From positions 1-64,000 of the forward strand of contig CASEYC010000081.1 in the NCBI GenBank assembly GCA_949292025.1: a DNA stretch of 64,000 bases. The letters are read 5' to 3'. Position numbers and translations under genes: made by a program. The notes below the pieces were generated by a model that saw only the letters and a program-made list of their open reading frames with translations, was not told the DNA's origin and ran no database searches. The stretch is from an uncultured Bacteroides sp. (GTDB lineage Bacteria; Bacteroidota; Bacteroidia; Bacteroidales; Bacteroidaceae). Shown here in pieces: positions 43,034-51,359 of the stretch (positions are counted from its first letter, which is position 1; every line of letters starts with the position of its first letter).

Positions 43034-43717
43034 ATGAACAAGACGAAATTTACAGCATTATGCCTCTGCGCCTGCTTGCTCTTGGCGGGCTGCAACTCGT
43101 TCAAGAACATGAACAATACCGCCAAAGGCGGCGTCATCGGCGGCGGATCGGGCGCGACGGCGGGAGCCATCATCGGCGGACTGATAGGAAAAGGCAAGGG
43201 TGCAGGCATCGGCGCGGCCATCGGCGCAGCGGTGGGTGCAGGCGCGGGCGTCATCATCGGCAAGAAGATGGACAAGAAGGCGGAAGCCGCCGCCCAAATC
43301 GAGGAAGCCCAGGTGGAGCAGGTGACGGACAACAACGGCCTGGCCGCCGTGAAAGTGACTTTCGGCGACAATGTGCTGTTCGACTTCAACTCCACCGCCC
43401 TGAGCAACGAAGCCAAGGCAGCCCTGCGCCAGCTGGCGGAAATCCTGCGCGAGGATCCCACGACGGACATCGCCATCATCGGCCACACGGACAAGGCGGG
43501 CACCTACGAGGTGAACCTGAAGTTCTCGAAAGAGCGTGCCTACAACGTGGAAAACTACCTGCAGGACTGCGGCGTGTCGCCCCGGCAGTTCAAGGAGGTG
43601 AAAGGCGTGGCCTACGATGAATACGACGAGACGAAGACAGCCGCCGAGAACCGCCGCGTGGAGGTGTACATGTATGCCAGCGAGGAGATGATCCAGCAGG
43701 CGGAGGCGCAGAGCTGA
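43034..43717 (+). CDS. OmpA-family lipoprotein with glycine-zipper segment
   Basis: 227 residues. The lipoprotein signal is LCLCACLLLAGC (Cys20). A glycine-zipper region (GGVIGGGSGATAGAIIGGLIGKGKGAGIGAAIGAAVGAGAG parts, about 32-74) and a charged linker follow. The C-terminal OmpA peptidoglycan-binding domain (about 102-220) shows VLFDFNSTALSNEAKAAL, IIGHTDKAGTYEVNLKFSKERAYNVENYL and AAENRRVEVYM, with the Asp and Arg that bind diaminopimelate. It ties the outer membrane to peptidoglycan. A monocistronic unit with palindrome R3 downstream. Confidence 0.9.
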   Translation: MNKTKFTALCLCACLLLAGCNSFKNMNNTAKGGVIGGGSGATAGAIIGGLIGKGKGAGIGAAIGAAVGAGAGVIIGKKMDKKAEAAAQIEEAQVEQVTDNNGLAAVKVTFGDNVLFDFNSTALSNEAKAALRQLAEILREDPTTDIAIIGHTDKAGTYEVNLKFSKERAYNVENYLQDCGVSPRQFKEVKGVAYDEYDETKTAAENRRVEVYMYASEEMIQQAEAQS

Positions 43718-43757
43718 GGAAGAGGACGAAATAACAGGGAACTGAACATTCATTATT

Positions 43758-43839
43758 TTTTAGACGCGGATTAAGCGGATTTAGCGGATATATTATTAAC
43801 GTTTGAAATCCGCTCAATCCGCTTAATCCGCGTCTAAAA
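43758..43839. repeat. GCGGATT-type palindrome R3 (23-bp perfect arms)
   Basis: Arms 43758-43780 (TTTTAGACGCGGATTAAGCG...) and 43817-43839 are perfect reverse complements. It lies between the convergent ompA-like and cydB genes and can terminate both. It differs from R2 only by a few bases in the arms, while the loop is unrelated. Confidence 0.85.
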
Positions 43840-43871
43840 GATTATCTCCTTTCGATTCGGCGCATCCTAAT

Positions 43872-45017
43872 TCAATACGCGTGTTCGCCCTTCTCTTCCA
43901 ACTCTTGCACGTCCAGCTTCCGGTTGTTGATGCTGCGCCAGGCGTAGATGATGTAGGCCAGCACAAACGGCACGAGGATGGAGACATACGTCATCACCTT
44001 CAGCGTGAAGGGACTGGACGAACTGTTCTCGAGGGTCAGCGAGCTTTGCAGGTCCACCGAAGAAGGATAGTAGGCGGTGTGGTTGTAGCCGGCCACCAGC
44101 AACAGGGCGAGCACCGTCAGCACCGTGCCGATGCCTGCAAACCAGATGCCTTTGTCGAACCCGGGCTTCCACAGCGTGCGGACGATGCCCCACAACACGC
44201 CCACCACGCCCACAAGGAAGACGAGGAGCACCACGGGCATGGCCAGGAAGTTGTGCAGATACTTATACGGCTCCATGTAGATTTCGCCCGTGTCGGGACG
44301 CACCGCGAAACCGTCGGCCACCAGCGTGCGCACCACGAACGCGAGGAAGAAGACGAGGAACAACGCCGTGTTGCCCCACAACGCCCGGCGGCTGCGCGCC
44401 ACGAGGTCGGGTTCGTCGATATTATTAATGAAGTAGAGCGCGCCGAGGATGCGGGAGAGGAAGAACACGGCCAAGCCGAGGATGACATTCCAAATATTGC
44501 CCAGCGCATCCAGCCCGTGCCAACCGTTGGCCCAGTAGCTGATGACGGGCATGGCTTCCGTCAGGTTGCCCTTGTCCACATAGAAGGCGGAGCCGGTGAA
44601 GAACGTGGCGACGGCGCCGCCCAAGAGGACGGGTCCCACCACGCCGTTGAGGATGAGGAAGGCGCGATACGTCTTCTGTCCCAGCAGGTTGCCCGCCTTG
44701 GACTGAAACTCATAGCTCACAGCCTGGAGCACGAAGGTGAAGAGGATAATCATCCACAGCCAATAGGCGCCGCCGAAGCTGGTGCTATAAAAAAGAGGAA
44801 ACGAAGCGAAGAATCCGCCGCCGAAGGTGACCAGCGTCGTGAACGTGAACTCCCACTTGCGCCCCGTGGCATTCATAATAAGTTTGCGCTGACGCTCCGT
44901 CTTGCCCAGGCAATATAACAAGGTGTTTCCTCCCTGCACGAAGAGCAGGAAGACCAAGATGGCTCCCAGCAGGGAAACGATGAACCACCAGTAGTGTTGA
45001 AGAAATGTATAGGTCAT
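43872..45017 (-). CDS. cydB: Cytochrome bd oxidase subunit II
   Basis: 381 residues with about eight to nine hydrophobic segments. It matches CydB: YWWFIVSLLGAILVFLLFVQGGNTLLY at the start, WEFTFTTLVTFGGGFFASFPLFYSTSFGGAYW, and VLWGIVRTLWKPGFDKGIWFAGIGTVLTVLALLL. CydB pairs with CydA to form the high-affinity quinol oxidase that lets Bacteroides consume trace oxygen. Palindrome R4 (170-bp gap) separates it from cydA, which may reduce its expression relative to cydA. Confidence 0.93.
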   Translation of the reverse strand: MTYTFLQHYWWFIVSLLGAILVFLLFVQGGNTLLYCLGKTERQRKLIMNATGRKWEFTFTTLVTFGGGFFASFPLFYSTSFGGAYWLWMIILFTFVLQAVSYEFQSKAGNLLGQKTYRAFLILNGVVGPVLLGGAVATFFTGSAFYVDKGNLTEAMPVISYWANGWHGLDALGNIWNVILGLAVFFLSRILGALYFINNIDEPDLVARSRRALWGNTALFLVFFLAFVVRTLVADGFAVRPDTGEIYMEPYKYLHNFLAMPVVLLVFLVGVVGVLWGIVRTLWKPGFDKGIWFAGIGTVLTVLALLLVAGYNHTAYYPSSVDLQSSLTLENSSSSPFTLKVMTYVSILVPFVLAYIIYAWRSINNRKLDVQELEEKGEHAY

Positions 45018-45040
45018 GATAGCAATGTATGTTAAATCAA

Positions 45041-45171
45041 ATGATAATTTATCGGTGTTTTTTGGCGCGGATTACGCGGATTTCACGGATATTTTTATTC
45101 TAAATCGTTGGATTCCATTGGCCATATAAATAATTAATCCTTGAAATCCGCGTAATCCGCGCCTAAACTAA
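45041..45171. repeat. GCGGATT-type palindrome R4, extended ~130-bp repeat (copy 1 of an inverted pair)
   Basis: Perfect 22-bp arms at 45064-45085 and 45142-45163 (GGCGCGGATTACGCGGATTT...). The flanking ATGATAATTTATCGGTGTTTTT and a central 38-nt block (CACGGATATTTTTATTCTAA...) recur in reverse orientation at 51222-51350. It sits within the cyd operon. Confidence 0.9.
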
Positions 45172-45187
45172 ATTCCTATTTAAGACG

Positions 45188-46735
45188 CTAACGCTCCACC
45201 CCCGTGCGTATCGCCTTCAGCATGATGCCGATCTCGGCAATGAGCAGGATGGTGAAGAGCAGGAGGAACAGGAAGAACGTCAGTTGCACGGAGCCGGTGT
45301 CCAGCTTCGAGATGGCCGCCGAGACAGGCAGCATGTCCTGTATGGCCCACGGCTGGCGACCGCATTCGGCCACCGCCCACCCCGCCTGTCCGGCCAGGTA
45401 GCCCAAGGGGATGGTCCACAAGGCCACGAGGTGCATCCACCGCAGCTTCGAGAGGTCGCGCTTGTACACCAAGAACAGCACCACGAGGAAGAAGAGGATG
45501 AAGTACCCGCCGAGTATCACCATGATGCGGAACATATAGAAGGTCAGCGGCACGTCGGGCACCAGCTCGTTGGCATCCTTGATGTAGCCATAGCCAAAGA
45601 AAGGCATGTTCTCCTCCAAGGTTTGACGGGCGATTTGCACCTCCGTGTCGTTGCCGGCGGCCTTGGCTTGGCGGTAGTTGGCAAAGGCGGTGATGGCCAT
45701 CTGCCCGCGGGCAATCTTCTCTTCGGCGGAGAGGGCGGTCGTGCCGTCCTTCAACGTATAGCCACCTTCCAGCAAGTCGTTGATGCCGGGCACGAAGGCA
45801 TTGGCGTCGCGCTCGCCCAGCAGGGAGAGCATCTTGGGTATCTCGATGCGCATCAGGAAGGGGTCCACGCCATCGTCGGGTGCCTGTTTCTGCGGGTTGA
45901 GGATGCCGAAAGCCACCAGGCCCGCGCCTTCCTGTCCGTCATAATATCCCTCCATCGCGGCGAGCTTCATCGGCTGCTTCTGCGCCACCTGATAGGCCGA
46001 GCCGTCGCCCGTCCAGGCAGACAGCACGGCAGCCACCAGGCCGACCCACGCCGCCACCTTGATGCTGGACAGGGCAAAGTGCTTGTCGCGCCGCTTCCAC
46101 AGGTACCAGCAACTGACGCCCACCACGAAGATGGCGCCCAGCACCCAGCCGGAGAGGACGGTGTGGAAGAACTTGTTGACCGCCATCGGCGACGTGGCAA
46201 CGGCCAGGAAGTCCGTCATTTCGTTGCGCGCCGTGTCCGGGTTGAAGGCCATGCCCACGGGATATTGCATCCACGCATTGGCCACGAGAATCCACCAGGC
46301 GGATATGGTCGCGCCCAAGCCCGTCAGCCAGGTGGATGCCAGGTGGAAACCTTTGCTTACCTTGTTCCACCCGAAGAACATGACGGCGATGAACGTCGCT
46401 TCCATGAAGAAGGCCAAGATGCCCTCGATGGCGAGCGGCGCGCCGAAGATGTCGCCCACGAACCACGAGTAGTTGCTCCAGTTGGTGCCGAACTCAAACT
46501 CCAGTATCAGGCCCGTGGCCACGCCGATGGCGAAGTTGATGCCGAAGAGTTTCATCCAGAAACGGGCCGTGCGGCGCCAGAAGTCGTCGCCCGTCCGGTA
46601 GTAAATGGTCTCCATCAGGCCCATGACGACCGCCAGGCCCAACGTCAGCGGCACGAACAGCCAGTGATAGATGGCCGTCAAGGCGAATTGCGCCCGCGAC
46701 CAGTCGATTAACGAGGGATCAATGTGTCCTAACAT
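45188..46735 (-). CDS. cydA: Cytochrome bd oxidase subunit I
   Basis: 515 residues, about nine hydrophobic segments. Family residues are visible: the heme b595/d axial His24 in YHWLFVPLTLG (His19 in E. coli), FAIGVATGLILEFEFGTNWSNYSWFVGDIFGAPLAIEGILAFFMEATFIAVMFFGWNKV, and GRQPWAIQDMLPVS near the C-terminus. The quinol-binding loop (about 250-380) is long. It carries out quinol oxidation and oxygen reduction at the inner membrane. It is 24 bp downstream of the secreted hydrolase gene. Confidence 0.95.
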   Translation of the reverse strand: MLGHIDPSLIDWSRAQFALTAIYHWLFVPLTLGLAVVMGLMETIYYRTGDDFWRRTARFWMKLFGINFAIGVATGLILEFEFGTNWSNYSWFVGDIFGAPLAIEGILAFFMEATFIAVMFFGWNKVSKGFHLASTWLTGLGATISAWWILVANAWMQYPVGMAFNPDTARNEMTDFLAVATSPMAVNKFFHTVLSGWVLGAIFVVGVSCWYLWKRRDKHFALSSIKVAAWVGLVAAVLSAWTGDGSAYQVAQKQPMKLAAMEGYYDGQEGAGLVAFGILNPQKQAPDDGVDPFLMRIEIPKMLSLLGERDANAFVPGINDLLEGGYTLKDGTTALSAEEKIARGQMAITAFANYRQAKAAGNDTEVQIARQTLEENMPFFGYGYIKDANELVPDVPLTFYMFRIMVILGGYFILFFLVVLFLVYKRDLSKLRWMHLVALWTIPLGYLAGQAGWAVAECGRQPWAIQDMLPVSAAISKLDTGSVQLTFFLFLLLFTILLIAEIGIMLKAIRTGVER

Positions 46736-46759
46736 ACGAATCTGTTTTTTAAGTGAATG

Positions 46760-48103
46760 TCAATACTTGATGAGGATAGAAGCCGGATAGATGCGCTCGC
46801 GGTCGTAAAAGGTGGCGAGGCTCTCCATCATAGTGCCCACGTTGCACGCCACACGGCCCCGGTAGACCTGCTTGCCGTTGACGTACACCGTCACCTCCTG
46901 CCTGAGGTCCACCAGATGCTCGTCTAGGTACAAGGTCAGCTCGCCCCCGGTGGCAGGCACATAGGTGCGGGCAAACTCCAGCTCGATGCCCCACTTCGGG
47001 TCGGTGCGCACGGTTTGGTAATGCACCTCGGAGATGGCCAGGTCGATGCGGTTGCCGGCGATTTCCACGTCGTAGCGCGTGCGCAAGTCGCCGGGGCGGC
47101 GGTTGACCACGAGGTTGTAGAAGCCCGTGCGGTGCCAGCCGTCCATCTCGAAGTCCTCCCAGGAGAACTCCGTAGGCCACGGATTGCGCTCGAAGGCGCG
47201 CAGCCACGGCGTGGTGGGGCGGTAGTCGAAGTTGTGCCCCTGCCCCGGCAGGAGTTCGACGCGGTGGCGGTAGGCGTCCGGATGCAAGGCTTGCAGGCTG
47301 TCGAAGGCCGCCTGCACCAGGGCGGACAGCTCGTTGCGGTAGAAGCCTGTGTCTTCCGCGCCGGTCAGCAGGCTGAAGCCGATGTTGCGGCAGTTCTCGG
47401 CAGGCGCGTTCTTCAGCGGCTCGCCCCCCGCCATGGGACCGGCGGCTGCCCAATAGTCGGCGTAGAAGGATGCGAGGCGTTGGCTGCCATAGCCGCCTTC
47501 GGAGATGCCGAAGACGTAGATTTTACGCGCGTCCAGCCGGTCGTCCAGCATCAGTTGGCGCAGCAGCCAGCTCCACGCCCACTGCTTGGAGCGTTGCCAC
47601 CAGCGGTAATATCCGCCTTCGTTGGGGATGCGGGGCACGAAATAGGCCGAGGGGGCATCCTCGAACAGGGTGGCGAACTTCAGGCCGTTGCTCCACTCGC
47701 GCTCGCGCGGGCCGGAGCCGTGCAGGTAGATATAGACAGGCCAGCCGGCGGCAGGTTGCGCGCCCTTGCTGCCCCAATAGTAATCCATCGTGGCGGCAGG
47801 CTCCAGCGAATCCGGCAGGGCGAGGGCGCCCTTCGTGTCGGCGGTCAAGGGGAGAAGCGGCGGCAGCTTGGGCTCGTCCAGGCGGGCGTTGGCTTCCTGC
47901 CAGGCCGTCCAGACGCGGTCGCGCGCCGGTGCCAGCGCGTCGGGCGAGAGGGCATCGCCTTGTGCAGGCGTGAAGACGGACGGTTGTCCGATGCGTTGCG
48001 CGAAGTAAGCCGCCATCTCCTGCGGCGTCTGTGCGGACAGGCCCGCCGTTGCCACGAAGGCAAATCCGCAGGCCAGCGCGCGGTAAAGTTGAAGTCGTTT
48101 CAT
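46760..48103 (-). CDS. Secreted alpha/beta-hydrolase (esterase/peptidase-like)
   Basis: 447 residues with a Sec signal peptide (ATAGLSAQ). An alpha/beta-hydrolase core is seen: oxyanion HGSGPREREW (128), nucleophile elbow GISEGGYG (Ser201), a likely Asp near 251 (GAEDTGFYRN) and His290 in LPGQGHNFDYRPTTPWL. A C-terminal beta domain (about 330-447: ISEVHYQTVRTDPKWGIELEFARTY, VTVYVNGKQVYRGRV) may bind substrate. Substrate unknown; it resembles polysaccharide-esterase-like PHB-depolymerase-fold enzymes. Its position between DUF4492 and cydA is odd, because those two are usually adjacent in Bacteroidota. Confidence 0.75.
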   Translation of the reverse strand: MKRLQLYRALACGFAFVATAGLSAQTPQEMAAYFAQRIGQPSVFTPAQGDALSPDALAPARDRVWTAWQEANARLDEPKLPPLLPLTADTKGALALPDSLEPAATMDYYWGSKGAQPAAGWPVYIYLHGSGPREREWSNGLKFATLFEDAPSAYFVPRIPNEGGYYRWWQRSKQWAWSWLLRQLMLDDRLDARKIYVFGISEGGYGSQRLASFYADYWAAAGPMAGGEPLKNAPAENCRNIGFSLLTGAEDTGFYRNELSALVQAAFDSLQALHPDAYRHRVELLPGQGHNFDYRPTTPWLRAFERNPWPTEFSWEDFEMDGWHRTGFYNLVVNRRPGDLRTRYDVEIAGNRIDLAISEVHYQTVRTDPKWGIELEFARTYVPATGGELTLYLDEHLVDLRQEVTVYVNGKQVYRGRVACNVGTMMESLATFYDRERIYPASILIKY

Positions 48104-48133
48104 AAGCGTATGTTTGATTTTAAGCGATTATCG

Positions 48134-48355
48134 TCAAGGGGACGGCATACGTCCTATCAGTTCCCGGCTGACAAACTCCTCCTCGCCCAGCCCGCCGGCA
48201 GACTGACGGACGAAATCGGGGAAGAAGAACAGCTTCAGGACCACGAACAGGACGAACAGTTTCAGCAGGATGATGACCCACAGGACGCGCCCCCACGTCA
48301 TAGCGCGGAAGCCGTCGCGATAGAAATGCCAGATGTTTGTCACGATACGTCTCAT
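48134..48355 (-). CDS. DUF4492 small membrane protein of the cytochrome bd operon
   Basis: 73 residues: NIWHFYRDGFRAMTWGRVLWVIILLKLFVLFVVLKLFFFPDF is the complete DUF4492 pattern, one amphipathic start and one membrane helix, with a short charged tail. In Bacteroidota this gene commonly precedes cydA, and a role as a small oxidase subunit (CydX-like) is possible but inferred. It is the first gene after the operon promoter. Confidence 0.85.
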   Translation of the reverse strand: MRRIVTNIWHFYRDGFRAMTWGRVLWVIILLKLFVLFVVLKLFFFPDFVRQSAGGLGEEEFVSRELIGRMPSP

Positions 48356-48416
48356 AGGCTATTGCATTTCATCCCACCCGACAACGGGTACAGGGGGACA
48401 CCGGTCTTAACCGATA

Positions 48417-48448
48417 CAAAAATAGGACTCTTATCCTTAACCGCCAAG
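48417..48448 (-). promoter_or_regulatory. Promoter of the DUF4492-hydrolase-cydAB operon (CTTG-N20-TATTTTTG)
   Basis: Minus strand: CTTG at 48445-48448, exactly 20 nt, and TATTTTTG at 48417-48424. A close match to the Bacteroides consensus, 62 nt upstream of DUF4492. Confidence 0.7.
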
Positions 48449-48524
48449 AAAAGGCCGGGAAAAATGACGTTCGTCGATGAAAGAGAGGAGACGGGCGGCA
48501 GAATCGCCCCCATCGTCTACTTGT

Positions 48525-48556
48525 TTTGCACATCCGCCCGACACTCCTTTCCTTTG
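48525..48556 (+). promoter_or_regulatory. Promoter of the tolC-macA operon (TTTG-N20-TTCCTTTG)
   Basis: TTTG at 48525-48528, 20 nt, then TTCCTTTG at 48549-48556 (one mismatch at the A of TA). It lies 31 nt before the TolC start. Confidence 0.55.
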
Positions 48557-48587
48557 CAGCGGAAAAATAATCTGATTAGGAAAGGAT

Positions 48588-49973
48588 ATGAGAAAGGTAA
48601 AAAGATTGATGGCTGCCGCTTGCCTCTGCCTGTGCTGCACGACGCTGTGCGCCCAGGAGGCGGCGACGGCGGCGACGGGAGACAGCCTGCCCGCGCGGTG
48701 GGACCTCGAGACGTGCATCGACTATGCCCTGCGGCACAACATCACCATCCGCCGGAACCGCATCAACGCCGAAAGTTCCGCCGAGGACGTGAGGACCGCC
48801 AAGGCCGAATGGTTCCCCGCACTGAGCGGAAGCGTCAGCCAGCGCATCGTGAACCGGCCGAACATGAACAACGGCACGATCATCAGCGGAGACAATATCA
48901 GCACGAGCCAAAGCGCGACGTCGTACAACGGCAGCTATGGCATAGACGCGAACTGGACGCTCTACAACGGCGGGAGCCGCGTGAACGGCATCAGGCAGCA
49001 GCGGCTCAATGAGCGCATCGCACGCCTGGCGGTCAGCGAGAGCGAGAACAGCATCCAGGAGAGCCTCATGCAGGTGTACATGCAGATACTCTATGCCGCC
49101 GAGGCGGTGAAGGTGAACGAGGGCACGCTGGCCGTCAGCCGCGCCACGTGTGAGCGGGGACGCCAGTTGCTGGAAGCCGGCAGCCTGAGCCGCGCGGACC
49201 TGGCACAGCTGGAGGCGCAAGTGGCCCAGGACAACTACCAACTGGTGACCGCGCAGGCCACCCTGCAGGACTACCGCCTGCAACTGAAGCAACTGCTGGA
49301 GCTGGACGGCGCCTACGAGATGGTGCTGGACCTGCCCGAACTGGGCGCCACGGACGTCCTCTCCCCCCTGCCCGCCAAAGACGACGTGTATCGCACGGCC
49401 TTGGGGCTGCGCCCGGAAATCGAATCGGGCAAGCTGAACATCGAGGCGGCGGAGCTGAACATCAAGGTGGCGCGCGCGGGATACATCCCCAGCATCAGCC
49501 TGACCGCCGGCATAGGCAGCACGAACGCCAACGGCAATGACTTCACCTTCTCCGAGCAAATCAAGCAGAACTGGAACAACTCGCTGGGCGTCACGCTGAG
49601 CATACCCCTCTATGACCGCCGCCAGACGAAGAGCGCGGTGAACAAGGCGAAGCTGCAGAAGCAGACCAGCCAACTGGACCTGATGGACCAGCAGAAGGAG
49701 CTGTACCGCACCATCGAGAGCTATTGGCTCGACGCCAGCAGCGCCCAGCAGCAATATGTCGCCGCCACCAGCCAGGTGGAGAGCGCGCAGGCCAGCTATG
49801 ACCTGGTCAGCGAGCAGTTCAATGCGGGCATGAAGAACACCGTGGACCTGCTGACGGAGAAAAACAACCTGCTCAACGCCCAACAGGCGCAACTGCAGGC
49901 CAAGTACATGGCCCTGCTGAACGCCAGCCTGCTGCGCTTCTACCAGGGAGAACCGTTTACCCTCAACCGCTAA
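48588..49973 (+). CDS. TolC-family outer membrane channel
   Basis: 461 residues with a Sec signal peptide (LCLCCTTLCAQ) and no lipobox in use. The TolC duplication is visible: LETCIDYALRHNITIRRNRINAESSAEDVRTAKAEWFPALSGSVS in the first half and LRPEIESGKLNIEAAELNIKVARAGYIPSISLTAGIG in the second, with long coiled-coil helices rich in Gln and Ala. It is the exit duct for the MacAB-type transporter encoded immediately downstream (21-bp gap). Confidence 0.9.
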   Translation: MRKVKRLMAAACLCLCCTTLCAQEAATAATGDSLPARWDLETCIDYALRHNITIRRNRINAESSAEDVRTAKAEWFPALSGSVSQRIVNRPNMNNGTIISGDNISTSQSATSYNGSYGIDANWTLYNGGSRVNGIRQQRLNERIARLAVSESENSIQESLMQVYMQILYAAEAVKVNEGTLAVSRATCERGRQLLEAGSLSRADLAQLEAQVAQDNYQLVTAQATLQDYRLQLKQLLELDGAYEMVLDLPELGATDVLSPLPAKDDVYRTALGLRPEIESGKLNIEAAELNIKVARAGYIPSISLTAGIGSTNANGNDFTFSEQIKQNWNNSLGVTLSIPLYDRRQTKSAVNKAKLQKQTSQLDLMDQQKELYRTIESYWLDASSAQQQYVAATSQVESAQASYDLVSEQFNAGMKNTVDLLTEKNNLLNAQQAQLQAKYMALLNASLLRFYQGEPFTLNR

Positions 49974-49994
49974 ACATCAAACAGAATATCACGT

Positions 49995-51212
49995 ATGGAC
50001 AAGAAGAAAATCATCCTCACCTCTGCCGCCGCCGTCGTCGTGGCAGGCGTGGCCGTCTGGGCTTTCTCCGGCGGCGGGAAGAAGCAGGAGGTGGAGTACG
50101 AGACCGCCACGGTGTCGCGACAGGACATCTCGAACTTCGTCACCGCCACGGGCACCATCGAACCCGTGACCGAAGTGGAGGTGGGCACGCAAGTCAGCGG
50201 CATCATCGACAAAATCTATGTGGACTACAACACGGTCGTCAGGCAGGGCCAGCTCATCGCCGAGATGGATAAAGTGACCTTGGAGAGCGACCTGGCTTCG
50301 GCGCAAGCCACGTTTGACGGCGCCCAGGCGGAGTATGAATACCAAGAGAGCCTCTACCGCCGCAACAAGGGCCTGCACGACAAGCAGCTCATCAGCGACA
50401 CGGACTACGAGCAGAGCCTCTACGACTTCCGCCGCGCCAAGAGCCAGTATGACAGCAGCCGCGCCGCCCTGGAGAAAGCGGAGCGCAACCTGAGCTACGC
50501 CACCATCACCGCGCCCATCGACGGGGTGGTCATCAGCAAGGACGTGGAAGAGGGGCAGACGGTGGCCTCGGGCTTCGAGACGCCGACGCTGTTCACCATC
50601 GCCGCGGACCTGACGCAGATGCAGGTCGTGGCGGACGTGGACGAGGCGGACATAGGCGGCGTGGAAGAAGGGCAACGGGTGGAGTTCACCGTGGATGCCT
50701 ACCCGGGACGGACGTTCGCGGGACAAGTGACGCAGGTTCGCCTGGGCGAGTCGAGCGACGGCAGCGGGACGGCCACGTCGAGCAGCACGGTGGTGACATA
50801 CGAAGTGGTCATCTCCGCGCCCAACCCCGACCTGAAGCTGAAGCCGCGGCTGACGGCGAACATCACCATCTATACGCTGGACAAGCGCGGCGTCCTGGCC
50901 GTCCCCGCACGCGCCCTGCGCTTCAATCCGGTGGAAATCCTCGTGGGCAAATCCGCCACGGTCAATGATAGCCCGGACGAACACAAGCTGTGGACGAAGG
51001 AAGGCAACACCTTCACCGCCCACCCCGTGCAGACGGGCATCACGAACGGGACATATACCGAAATCCTCAGCGGCATAGACGAGGGCACGACGGTCATCGC
51101 CGACGTGAAGATGGGCGCCATGCCCCCGCAGATGGGTATGCCGGAGGAGGTGGAACGCAGTCCGTTCGCACCGGGGCCTCCGGGACGTGACAAGGACAAG
51201 AAGAAAGAGTAA
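49995..51212 (+). CDS. macA: MacA/HlyD-type membrane fusion protein
   Basis: 405 residues. One N-terminal membrane anchor (IILTSAAAVVVAGVAVWAFSG), then the lipoyl halves (VEVGTQVSGIIDKIYVDYNTVVRQGQLIAEMD; ATITAPIDGVVISKDVEEGQTVASGF) around a coiled-coil hairpin (about 95-155), a beta-barrel domain and a Pro/Lys-rich C-terminal tail. It links the MacB-like ABC transporter to TolC. Palindrome R5 lies between it and the ATPase gene. Confidence 0.9.
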   Translation: MDKKKIILTSAAAVVVAGVAVWAFSGGGKKQEVEYETATVSRQDISNFVTATGTIEPVTEVEVGTQVSGIIDKIYVDYNTVVRQGQLIAEMDKVTLESDLASAQATFDGAQAEYEYQESLYRRNKGLHDKQLISDTDYEQSLYDFRRAKSQYDSSRAALEKAERNLSYATITAPIDGVVISKDVEEGQTVASGFETPTLFTIAADLTQMQVVADVDEADIGGVEEGQRVEFTVDAYPGRTFAGQVTQVRLGESSDGSGTATSSSTVVTYEVVISAPNPDLKLKPRLTANITIYTLDKRGVLAVPARALRFNPVEILVGKSATVNDSPDEHKLWTKEGNTFTAHPVQTGITNGTYTEILSGIDEGTTVIADVKMGAMPPQMGMPEEVERSPFAPGPPGRDKDKKKE

Positions 51213-51221
51213 ACAGGAAGT

Positions 51222-51350
51222 TAGTTTAGGCGCGGTTTACGCGGTTTTAACTGATTTATTATTTTATAGTCAATGGAATCCAACGATTTAGAATAAAAAT
51301 ATCCGTGGAATCCGCGTAATCCGCGCCTAAAAACACCGATAAATTATCAT
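51222..51350. repeat. GCGGATT-type palindrome R5, extended ~130-bp repeat (copy 2, inverted)
   Basis: In reverse complement it matches 45041-45171, including TGATAATTTATCGGTGTTTTT, GGCGCGGATTACGCGGATT and the 38-nt central block. The distal arm has diverged (GCGGTTTACGCGGTTTTAA), so this copy is an imperfect palindrome. It lies in the 147-bp gap between macA and the ATPase gene. Confidence 0.9.
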
Positions 51351-51359
51351 CCGACAACA

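Noticed and set aside
45284..46711. 475-codon open frame antisense to cydA
   Set aside because: Low-complexity His/Glu/Gln/Gly composition and no start signals; cydA on the other strand is unmistakable.
47015..49012. 665-codon open frame on the plus strand spanning the hydrolase, DUF4492, an intergenic promoter and the TolC start
   Set aside because: It crosses three real genes and a promoter region and has no recognisable domain.
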